The notes below the pieces were generated by a model that saw only the letters and a list, made by a program, of their open reading frames with translations, ran no database searches and was not told the origin of the DNA. The translations under genes and the position numbers were made by a program. Shown piece after piece: positions 1-5,648 of a stretch of 13,194 nt of DNA (positions within the stretch are counted from its first letter, which is position 1; each line of letters opens with the position of its first letter). Source of the stretch: Candidatus Bathyarchaeota archaeon (GTDB lineage Archaea; Thermoproteota; Bathyarchaeia; Bathyarchaeales; Bathyarchaeaceae); contig CP070791.1 of the NCBI GenBank assembly GCA_020346825.1, positions 1,100,640-1,113,833 of the forward strand, in the 5' to 3' direction.

Positions 1-218
1 CTGCAAAACATGTAAACGTTTCTGACACCTCTGGAAAAGTCACCAAGGTAGAGATTCTTCGCGTGATGAAGAATCCAGCCAACGTGGACTATGATCGCCG
101 AGGAGTGATTACGAAGGGAGCAACAATTGAGACTCCTTTGGGACCTGCCCGCGTGACATCTCGTCCGGGGCAAGACGGTGTCATAAACGCCATTCTCGTC
201 CGAAAGAAAACTGCATGA
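1..218 (+). CDS. rps8e: 30S ribosomal protein S8e, C-terminal part (5' end outside window)
   Basis: An open frame enters from the left edge (first full codon at base 3) and ends at TGA 216-218, giving 71 residues. The translation contains a VEILRVMKNPANVDYDRRGV stretch and a C-terminus reading VTSRPGQDGVINAILVRKK, which is the conserved tail of archaeal S8e. S8e is a protein of the archaeal/eukaryotic small ribosomal subunit with no bacterial counterpart. About half of the usual roughly 125 residues are present, so the start and promoter lie upstream of the window. It is convergent with the SRP19 gene, with 11 bases between the two stop codons. The assignment comes from recognising the family and is firm. 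Confidence 0.93.
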   Translation, partial: AKHVNVSDTSGKVTKVEILRVMKNPANVDYDRRGVITKGATIETPLGPARVTSRPGQDGVINAILVRKKTA

Positions 219-229
219 TAGCTGATTTC

Positions 230-514
230 TCATCCACGGACGTTTCGAAGTTCCTTCGCAATCTTCCGTAGCATCTTGACCTTGGAATCCTTTTTTGGAA
301 CAATCAGTAAACCCGTTTTTTTCCTCGGGGAACTCGGATGTATGGCTTCATATGCTATTTCATGTTGAAGACCCATCCTTTTTACTGCTCTTTGTATTTC
401 TTCCAGTTTTGGTGATTGCACGGAAAGGTTTTTTGGAACTCTTCGCCCTTCCATTCGAGTTTTTTTAGAATCGAAATAAACGGGCCAGAGAACAATCTTG
501 TTTTGTTTCCGCAT
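230..514 (-). CDS. srp19: Signal recognition particle 19 kDa protein (SRP19)
   Basis: 94 residues, normal length for archaeal SRP19. The N-terminus reads IVLWPVYFDSKKTRMEGRRV, matching the family signature (WPxYFD followed by a basic GRR(V/I)P segment) that contacts the tips of helices 6 and 8 of 7S SRP RNA. The C-terminus is rich in lysine and arginine, as expected for an RNA-binding protein. In the family, SRP19 binds first and shapes the RNA so that SRP54 can dock for co-translational targeting to the membrane. The ATG at 512-514 fits the family N-terminus. No Shine-Dalgarno sequence precedes it, which suggests a short or absent leader. It lies on the strand opposite to S8e and gar1, although these genes are often co-directional neighbours in other archaea. 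Confidence 0.93.
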   Translation of the reverse strand: MRKQNKIVLWPVYFDSKKTRMEGRRVPKNLSVQSPKLEEIQRAVKRMGLQHEIAYEAIHPSSPRKKTGLLIVPKKDSKVKMLRKIAKELRNVRG

Positions 515-539
515 TTTAATCTTATATGACTTTCAAGTG

Positions 540-551
540 CTTTATTCGTTT
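540..551 (-). promoter_or_regulatory. Possible TATA/BRE element for SRP19
   Basis: Read on the minus strand, GAATAAAG (547-540) preceded by A-rich bases resembles an archaeal TATA box with a BRE. Its centre is about 30 bases before the SRP19 ATG, which would place transcription start within a few bases of the ATG, consistent with the missing Shine-Dalgarno. A second AT-rich word (ATATAAG on the minus strand, near 519-525) lies too close to the ATG to serve it. Weak sequence evidence only. Confidence 0.33.
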
Positions 552-720
552 TGGTGAACGCACAGATGTCTGGCCGAGTCAGAGTTTTCGCTGATCTCAA
601 TGTCGAAACAAACAGGTTATTTTCCGAAAAAAGTTATCAAACAATTCATTATTTACCTAAAAAAGATGTCAAACCATCGAACTTGAAGACTCAAAATGGA
701 GATTTTCAGAATCTGCAATC

Positions 721-738
721 AGAAAAGTTTAAATAAAG
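721..738 (+). promoter_or_regulatory. TATA/BRE promoter of the gar1-tfb operon
   Basis: The bases AGAAAAG then TTTAAATAAAG form a purine-rich BRE-like element followed by a good archaeal TATA box (727-738). A start about 25 bases downstream would lie near 757, leaving a leader of about 24 bases that includes GAGGGGAAAGGA (765-776) before the TTG start at 781. It is the best TATA candidate in the 515-780 gap. The rest of that gap shows no gene I can support: its short open frames lack recognisable content and a ribosome site. Confidence 0.6.
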
Positions 739-780
739 CGGCTCGTCTGAACCATAGGTTTTGCGAGGGGAAAGGAAGAT

Positions 781-1041
781 TTGCAGAGAATCGGCCAAGT
801 CCTCCATGTGAGTTCCAGCCGCAACATAATTATCAAGGCGGAAAACGTTCCTCGAATCGGCAACAAGGTTTTGGATGAGAATCTCAAGCCTGTAGGAATT
901 GTTTTTGACGTGTTTGGCCCTACCTCTTCACCATATGTGGCAGTGAAACCCAGCATACATAATCCACAGGATCTCGCTAAACGAATTCTTTACGCCGTCC
1001 CCTCTAAATTTGGAAGTAAAAAGAGGAAGAAGAGAAGATGA
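781..1041 (+). CDS. gar1: H/ACA RNP subunit Gar1
   Basis: 86 residues starting at TTG 781, behind GAGGGGAAAGGA. The fold-defining segments are visible: IGQVLHVSSSRNIIIKAENV (first beta strands), then IGNKVLDENLKPVGIVFDVFGP, which carries the G-x-V-x-D-x-(F/I)-G-P pattern, then the SPYVAVKP strand, and a basic KFGSKKRKKRR tail. Gar1 binds the catalytic domain of Cbf5 in H/ACA guide-RNA particles that convert uridine to pseudouridine in rRNA and helps substrate loading and product release. It overlaps the TFB start by four bases (ATGA), so the two are almost certainly translationally coupled. The gar1-tfb pairing is common in archaea. ATG is absent; TTG gives the right family N-terminus. Confidence 0.92.
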   Translation: MQRIGQVLHVSSSRNIIIKAENVPRIGNKVLDENLKPVGIVFDVFGPTSSPYVAVKPSIHNPQDLAKRILYAVPSKFGSKKRKKRR

Positions 1042-1976
1042 AAGAAAAAGAAGTCCTCCCCCCGCCTTTGAGGGTTCGACAGTGCTCCGAATGCGGAAGT
1101 ACCCGGCTTATGCGCGACTACGAATGCGCTGAAATTGTGTGCATGGACTGTGGATTTGTTGTTGCCGCCAAAATCGCGGATCGAGGACCAGAGTGGCGGG
1201 CTTTCGACGCCGAGCAACGTGCCAAGCGCGCTCGAGTTGGCGCTCCCCTCACCTTCACCATTCACGACAAAGGCCTTTCAACTATGATCGACTGGCATGA
1301 TCGTGACATCTACGGAAAAAAGCTTTCTCCTGGGCAGAAGGCTCAGATTTACCGGCTTCGAAAGTGGCAACGACGCATCAGGGTCTCAGATGCCACAGAG
1401 AGAAACCTTGCTTTTGCCCTTTCGGAAATCTCCAAGATAGCTAATAGCCTCAGTCTCCCAAAGAACATCCTTGAAACTGCCTCCGTTATCTATCGCAAAG
1501 CTGTTAAGGAACGCCTTATCCGTGGAAGGTCTATTCAAGGCGTTACAGCCGCTGCCATATACGTGGCCTGCAGACAATGCGGATTGGCCCGAACTCTCGA
1601 TGAGATTGCTCAAGCCTCAAACATCAACAAGAAAGAAGTTGGACGTAGCTACCGTTTTCTCGTAAAAGAACTCAATTATTTCATTCCTCCTCTGAAACCT
1701 AGCCAATACGTAACCAAGTTTTCTAACCAACTAACCATGCAGGGGAAGGTTGAGGAGATCGCCCACAAAATCCTGACAGCTGCAAAGGAGTTGAGACTCA
1801 CGTCGGGAAGAGGACCAACTGGTATCGCTGCGGCAGCCAGTTACATTGCATCAGTCTTGACTGGAGAGAGAAAGACTCAGAGAGAGATTGCTGAGATCGC
1901 TCAAGTAACGGAAGTTACGATAAGAAACCGCTATAAGGAGCTGGTTGAGCGTCTCCAGTTCATAATCTCGCTTTAG
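1038..1976 (+). CDS. tfb: Transcription initiation factor B (TFB)
   Basis: 312 residues, full length for archaeal TFB. An N-terminal zinc ribbon uses C16-x2-C19 and C35-x2-C38, followed by the B-reader/linker region (about 48-85, including RGPEWRAFDAEQ and the basic KRARVGAPLT segment) that reaches into the polymerase active-site cleft. Two cyclin-like repeats follow, about 105-200 and 205-310, each with the alanine-rich helices (GVTAAAIYVACR; GPTGIAAAASYIAS) and a helix-turn-helix. The second repeat (TQREIAEIAQVTEVTIRNRY) is the BRE-recognition helix region. TFB binds the TBP-TATA complex and recruits RNA polymerase. An additional cysteine, C30, sits inside the ribbon and is not a standard ligand. 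The ATG overlaps the gar1 stop, and purine-rich GAGG lies about 12 bases upstream. Confidence 0.96.
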   Translation: MKEKEVLPPPLRVRQCSECGSTRLMRDYECAEIVCMDCGFVVAAKIADRGPEWRAFDAEQRAKRARVGAPLTFTIHDKGLSTMIDWHDRDIYGKKLSPGQKAQIYRLRKWQRRIRVSDATERNLAFALSEISKIANSLSLPKNILETASVIYRKAVKERLIRGRSIQGVTAAAIYVACRQCGLARTLDEIAQASNINKKEVGRSYRFLVKELNYFIPPLKPSQYVTKFSNQLTMQGKVEEIAHKILTAAKELRLTSGRGPTGIAAAASYIASVLTGERKTQREIAEIAQVTEVTIRNRYKELVERLQFIISL

Positions 1977-1982
1977 CTCTTC

Positions 1983-2001
1983 CTCACTATCTTTTAGTGA
2001 G
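1983..2001 (+). terminator. Hairpin 7 bases after tfb stop, possible 3'-end structure
   Basis: CTCACTA (1983-1989) and TAGTGAG (1995-2001) form a perfect 7-bp stem around the loop TCTTT, just past the tfb stop and followed by T-rich sequence (TTTCATAATCTTT). Archaeal termination depends mainly on U-tracts rather than hairpins, so this may be a 3'-end stabiliser as much as a terminator. The inverted repeat is directly visible; the role is inferred. Confidence 0.45.
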
Positions 2002-2033
2002 TTTCATAATCTTTGAAAATACATTTTAGCCCA

Positions 2034-2058
2034 AAGCTTCAATTTAGTATTGAGGCTT
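2034..2058 (+). promoter_or_regulatory. 10-bp hairpin covering the ribosome site of the zinc-ribbon gene
   Basis: AAGCTTCAAT (2034-2043) pairs with ATTGAGGCTT (2049-2058) around the loop TTAGT, ten pairs with one G-U wobble. The right arm contains GAGG (2052-2055), the only Shine-Dalgarno candidate for the TTG at 2064. If the leader begins upstream, for example by read-through from tfb, the site would be occluded. If transcription starts inside the element (an AT-rich stretch near 2013-2027 could be a TATA box) the left arm would be absent and the site open. The function is hypothetical. Confidence 0.4.
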
Positions 2059-2063
2059 AGAAT

Positions 2064-2471
2064 TTGGCTGGATGCCCAAGATGTGGAACCGAGGTTGCTG
2101 ATCCACTCAAAACTTGGTCTATGGTTGGCAAACCTAGCAGGAAAGGTGAACGGTTTAAGCTTACGCTAGGATTGTTCAATTGTTTCAAGTGCGAAAAAAG
2201 ATTTCGGGTAGTTCTTGGAAAAGAAAAGATAACAATCAAAGGTATGATTGAAGAAATCAGGGGAATTGAGAAAGGACTCACGCAAACTTTGAGAAGTCTA
2301 CGAGAAAAGATAAGGAATTTGGAAAGCGAGAAATCTGATCTAGTGAGGGAGATAGAAAAGTTCAGAAAACTTGGGGAAGAAAGGGCCGACGCTCTGGAAA
2401 AAGAGATAGTCACACTTGGGAAAGAAGTGAAATCGATGAAAAAGTTGTTGGGTGGCTTTGAAGAGCTATAA
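2064..2471 (+). CDS. Small zinc-ribbon plus coiled-coil protein, function unknown
   Basis: 135 residues from TTG 2064 (reading MAGCPRCGTE). The N-terminal third is a split zinc ribbon: C4-x2-C7 and C40-x2-C43, with conserved-looking aromatic and basic residues between (TWSMVGKPSRKGERF). Residues about 58-130 are a long, highly charged helix rich in Glu, Lys and Leu (REKIRNLESEKSDLVREIEK) with heptad-like hydrophobic spacing, hence a predicted coiled coil. There is no membrane segment or signal peptide. A nucleic-acid-binding or protein-docking ribbon on an oligomerising stalk is a reasonable reading, and its place after tfb suggests a link to transcription or chromatin, but I do not recognise a named family. 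The only ribosome site, GAGG at 2052, is inside a hairpin. It ends 3 bases from the stop of the convergent acyl-CoA dehydrogenase. Confidence 0.78.
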   Translation: MAGCPRCGTEVADPLKTWSMVGKPSRKGERFKLTLGLFNCFKCEKRFRVVLGKEKITIKGMIEEIRGIEKGLTQTLRSLREKIRNLESEKSDLVREIEKFRKLGEERADALEKEIVTLGKEVKSMKKLLGGFEEL

Positions 2472-2474
2472 CGT

Positions 2475-3650
2475 TTAAACTGAGAATCCTATTTCCCTGT
2501 AACATTCCCTGGCGACTATGTATTTTTGGATTTCACCTGTTCCCTCTATGATGTCATTGATTCTGGTGTCACGGTAGTGGCGTTCAATATCAGAGTCGAC
2601 GTAGCCAACGCCTCCATGGATTTGTATTGCTTCGTCAGTAACCTCTTTTGAAATCTTGGCTGCGTATGCTTTCGCCATTGAAGAAATCTTGGTAACCAAT
2701 CTACGTTGTTCAGGTTTGTTTTCGACTAGCCAAGCGGCCTTGTATGTAAGCAGTCTGGCAGTTTCTATCTTTGTCGCCATCTCAGCTATTTTGAATTGTG
2801 TGACTTGAAAGTTTGCAATGGGTTGGAAGAATTGTTCTCTCTGTGTGGAATACTTTAGGGAGCTTTCATAGGCTCCTTGGGCTATGCCTATTGCTCCTGC
2901 TGCGATGGGAATTCTGCTGAAGTCGAAGTATGACATGATTTGGTGAAAACCTCTGTTTTCTTGGCCGAGAAGATTGCCTAGCGGTATTCGAACGTTGTCA
3001 AATGATAGCTCTGCTTGTGGGGCTCCTCTGAAACCCAATTTGGGCTTGAGCGAGTTGGTGTCAAAGCCTTTAGTTCCCTTTTCGACTATAATCATGCTTA
3101 CTCCTCTGTATGGTGGTTGAGCATTTGGGTCTGTCTGACAGCAAACCATCACGAATTCTGCTTCTTCACCGCATGTAATATACGTTTTAGCCCCGTTGAT
3201 TACCCATTCATTTCTGTCTTTTACCGCGGTTGTTTCTAAACCCACCATTCCAGCGTCAGAACCGTGGTTAGGCTCGGTAAGCGCCATTGCGCATACGATT
3301 TCGCCCTTGCATATTCTCGGAACGTATTTCTTGTTCTGTTCTTCGGTGCCGAATTTTGGAACCAGTGCGGCAAAACCTATTCCGCTTAAGAGGTGGGCGC
3401 ATGTCGAGTCCACCCTGTTAAATTCTTCTGCAACTATACAGTCTTCGATGCAACCTAGCCCCTGTCCCCCGTGTTCTTCAGGAAGAGATCCGCCGATGAA
3501 GCCTAGTTTAGCTGCTTTCCTGTATAACATCCAAGGAAACTCGTATTTTTCATCAATTTTCCTTCCCAACTCTGCTGTAAACTCCTTTTCCGCAAATTCT
3601 CGAGCTGCATTCTTAATATCTTCTTGTTCCTCGGTCAACTCAAATTCCAC
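2475..3650 (-). CDS. acd: Acyl-CoA dehydrogenase (short/medium-chain type)
   Basis: 391 residues, typical for the family, starting at GTG (3650-3648) behind a very strong ribosome site. It is an FAD enzyme that makes the trans-2,3 double bond in acyl-CoA and passes electrons to EtfAB. Visible features are the N-terminal helical domain starting FELTEEQEDIKNAAREFAEK, signature 1 AMALTEPNHGSDAG (121-134) in the middle beta domain, and signature 2 around IHGGVGYVDSDIERHYRDTR. The likely catalytic base is Glu369 in IIEGTGEIQ, the position used by butyryl- and medium-chain dehydrogenases (Glu376 of MCAD). Chain length cannot be read from sequence alone; butyryl-, isobutyryl- or 2-methyl-branched substrates are possible. 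It is the last gene of the etfB-etfA-acd operon, 31 bases after etfA. Confidence 0.95.
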   Translation of the reverse strand: MEFELTEEQEDIKNAAREFAEKEFTAELGRKIDEKYEFPWMLYRKAAKLGFIGGSLPEEHGGQGLGCIEDCIVAEEFNRVDSTCAHLLSGIGFAALVPKFGTEEQNKKYVPRICKGEIVCAMALTEPNHGSDAGMVGLETTAVKDRNEWVINGAKTYITCGEEAEFVMVCCQTDPNAQPPYRGVSMIIVEKGTKGFDTNSLKPKLGFRGAPQAELSFDNVRIPLGNLLGQENRGFHQIMSYFDFSRIPIAAGAIGIAQGAYESSLKYSTQREQFFQPIANFQVTQFKIAEMATKIETARLLTYKAAWLVENKPEQRRLVTKISSMAKAYAAKISKEVTDEAIQIHGGVGYVDSDIERHYRDTRINDIIEGTGEIQKYIVARECYREIGFSV

Positions 3651-3653
3651 TTT

Positions 3654-3663
3654 ATCACCTCCT
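3654..3663 (-). promoter_or_regulatory. Strong Shine-Dalgarno fixing the GTG start of acd
   Basis: On the minus strand AGGAGGTGAT is followed by AAA and then GTG (3650). This is an extended match to the 16S rRNA 3' end and the strongest in the window. It confirms the GTG as the start and suggests efficient independent initiation after the 31-base gap from etfA. Confidence 0.85.
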
Positions 3664-3681
3664 CTGTTTTTTTATTTCTGA

Positions 3682-4668
3682 CTATTTACTTGACTTCTTT
3701 TCCTGTAATACTCTATCTGTCAATATGGGCACGACCTTGAATAGGTCTTCTACAACGCCAAAGTCAGCGGCACGGAAGATTGGTGCTTTGGCGTCTCTGT
3801 TTATGGCAATAACAAGCTCAGAGTTTTTCATTCCAGACACGTGTTGAAATGCGCCGCTGATGCCGACTGCCAAGTAAAGCTTTGGCTTTACTGTTTTTCC
3901 AGAAGTTCCAACCTGTCGATCTGCTGAAAGCCAACCTTTATCCACAATGGGTCGAGAACAAGCAACTGCTCCTCCAAGTGCCTCTGCTAGTTTTTCAACT
4001 ATCGGCATGCTATCAGCGTCCTTGATTCCTCGACCTACAGAAACCAAGACATCGGCTGCGGTTATGTCAACTTCTCCTGCAGGAGGCTCAAAGTATTCAA
4101 TGAATCTTTTGGTAGTTGGCTCTTCTTTGAGCGGAGATGCTACTTCAATTATCTCGCCGCCGATAGGCTTGACTTCTTTGGCTTCAATGGTGGCTGGGCG
4201 GAGCGTTACAATGTAGCTCTCGGAGGTGCGAAGCGAAGCCTTGATGTTAACTTTGCCGCCATAGACTTGGCGAACCACAATCGGTTTTTTCTCTTCGAAA
4301 TTTATGTCTATGCAGTCGGTGGCTAATGGCACATTTAACTTGGTGGCAAGGCTTGGAGCGAGGTCGATGCCAAAGGAAGTGTGCCCTATTAAGATCAGCA
4401 CTGGTTTGCGTTCCGAGATTAAGTGTGTTAGAACCTTCTGGTATGCTACTTCGTTGAAATCCTTTAACCTCGCGTCGTCAACAACCAAAACCTTTTTCAC
4501 CTGGTCTGCAAGCCTTATCGCGAGCTCTTTAACATTGTGACCTAGGAGGACTGCCGTTAGATCCACATCTGCGCGCGCGATCAATTCCCTACCTTTAGTT
4601 AGCATCTCAAACGTTACATCTCTGAGTTCGCCTCGTCTGTGTTCCGCCAGCACAAAAAGTTCTGTCAT
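3682..4668 (-). CDS. etfA: Electron transfer flavoprotein, alpha subunit
   Basis: 328 residues, normal for EtfA. The N-terminal alpha/beta domain (about 1-190) begins MTELFVLAEHRRGELRDVTFEML. The C-terminal FAD domain (about 200-320) contains VSVGRGIKDADSM, CSRPIVDKGW, the segment RQVGTSGKTVKPKLYLAVGI and GAFQHVSGMKNS, then IAINRDAKAPIF, which together wrap the FAD in known ETFs. No N-terminal ferredoxin extension is present, unlike some bifurcating EtfA proteins. It pairs with EtfB to carry electrons between acyl-CoA dehydrogenase and a downstream acceptor. The ATG follows the etfB stop codon with no gap (TAGATG), implying translational coupling and equal amounts of the two subunits. Confidence 0.96.
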   Translation of the reverse strand: MTELFVLAEHRRGELRDVTFEMLTKGRELIARADVDLTAVLLGHNVKELAIRLADQVKKVLVVDDARLKDFNEVAYQKVLTHLISERKPVLILIGHTSFGIDLAPSLATKLNVPLATDCIDINFEEKKPIVVRQVYGGKVNIKASLRTSESYIVTLRPATIEAKEVKPIGGEIIEVASPLKEEPTTKRFIEYFEPPAGEVDITAADVLVSVGRGIKDADSMPIVEKLAEALGGAVACSRPIVDKGWLSADRQVGTSGKTVKPKLYLAVGISGAFQHVSGMKNSELVIAINRDAKAPIFRAADFGVVEDLFKVVPILTDRVLQEKKSSK

Positions 4669-5457
4669 CTAGATCAACCCCCTAGCTCTAAGAGTTTCAA
4701 CAATCTTTGATGAAATTGCGTCAAGTCCTCCAACTAGAATTTCAGCCTCTTTCTCTACTGGAGGAATAAACATTTCTTCTACGGTTATCCAAGATCCGGA
4801 TTCTCCAACTTCCTCCTCCTTCAAGCCAAGATCGTTCAAACCTAGAACCTTCAACTCCTTCTGCCTAGCCTTTCTGATACCCATTATCGATACGTAACGC
4901 GGTTCGTTGATCCCCGTTTGGACCGCCAGCAACGCTGGAGTCCCCACTTCCATGACTTGCTCTAAACCTCCTTCAAGCTCGCGATTAACCCTCGTAAATC
5001 CTTCCATGAGTTCAATTTTCTTCACCATGGTAGCGTGAGGGATTCCAAGAAACCCCGCTAATATAACACCAACTTGAGCGTAACCATCATCTCCAGCCTG
5101 AGTGCCGGTCAAGATTAGGTCGAAGGGCAAATCTTTGATGACTCCATACAAGATCTTTGCAGTGGCATAAGCATCAGATCCATCAAATGCCTTGTCTGTT
5201 AACCTAATAGCCCTGTCTGCTCCTTTTGCCAGACACTTTCTCAGGGTTTTATCTGCGTCTTCTGAACCTACTGTTACAATAGTGACTCGGCCTCCAAGTT
5301 TCTCCTTAATCAAGACCGCTTCTTCAACCGCGTAATCATCCCATTCGTTGATGTCAAACACCAGATCTTCCGTCTTTATCCCTTTTCCACTACTATCGAT
5401 AGCAATTTCCGCCTCAGCTGTTTCCGGAACATGCTTTACGCAAACAATTATTTCCAT
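4669..5457 (-). CDS. etfB: Electron transfer flavoprotein, beta subunit
   Basis: 262 residues, matching EtfB. It begins MEIIVCVKHVPETAE, with the VKxVP motif at the nucleotide-binding site, followed by DINEWDDYAVEEAV and the EtfB signature region VNRELEGGLEQVMEVGTPALL. The segment GTQAGDDGYAQVG (118-130) lines the second nucleotide site. In bifurcating ETFs the corresponding motif is close to DGDTAQVG and holds a second FAD; in ordinary ETFs it differs and holds AMP. This sequence keeps AQVG but has DDGY in front, so its type is uncertain. It is the first gene of the etfB-etfA-acd operon, and AGGAAG lies about 8 bases before the ATG. It has its own promoter, separate from the upstream HdrD-like gene. 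Confidence 0.96.
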   Translation of the reverse strand: MEIIVCVKHVPETAEAEIAIDSSGKGIKTEDLVFDINEWDDYAVEEAVLIKEKLGGRVTIVTVGSEDADKTLRKCLAKGADRAIRLTDKAFDGSDAYATAKILYGVIKDLPFDLILTGTQAGDDGYAQVGVILAGFLGIPHATMVKKIELMEGFTRVNRELEGGLEQVMEVGTPALLAVQTGINEPRYVSIMGIRKARQKELKVLGLNDLGLKEEEVGESGSWITVEEMFIPPVEKEAEILVGGLDAISSKIVETLRARGLI

Positions 5458-5515
5458 TCTCTCTTCCTGCCCTTTCGAATAATAAACCTGCAGAGTTCAG
5501 ACAAAAATAGTTACA

Positions 5516-5529
5516 ATTATTTAACTTTT
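5516..5529 (-). promoter_or_regulatory. TATA/BRE promoter of etfB-etfA-acd
   Basis: Reading the minus strand, AAAAG (5529-5525) is followed directly by TTAAATAAT (5524-5516), a BRE-like purine stretch and an AT-rich TATA box. Start of transcription would fall near 5494, leaving a leader of about 37 bases that includes the AGGAAG ribosome site. It sits in the 191-base gap after the HdrD-like gene, so the operon can be expressed independently of that gene. The remainder of the gap shows no gene or clear terminator. Confidence 0.5.
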
Positions 5530-5648
5530 AAGTCACTCAGGTTGCACTTACTGGACGAGCAATTTAAGCGGTCAAGACCCAAAATTCGATTTGAAATGCA
5601 GGTTAGGGACTTTCAAAGATTTCAATTTTAGGACGCTTCATTAAATGG

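Noticed and set aside
62..70. GTGATGAAG resembling a C box of a C/D guide RNA
   Set aside because: It lies inside the S8e coding frame (reading VMK) and no D box at suitable spacing was seen.
551..736. A 61-residue plus-strand open frame upstream of gar1
   Set aside because: It starts at TTG without a ribosome site, has no recognisable domain, and overlaps the gar1 TATA box.
3196..3681. A 161-residue open frame antisense to acyl-CoA dehydrogenase
   Set aside because: It mirrors a firmly identified gene on the other strand, has no domain of its own, and no plus-strand promoter is apparent.
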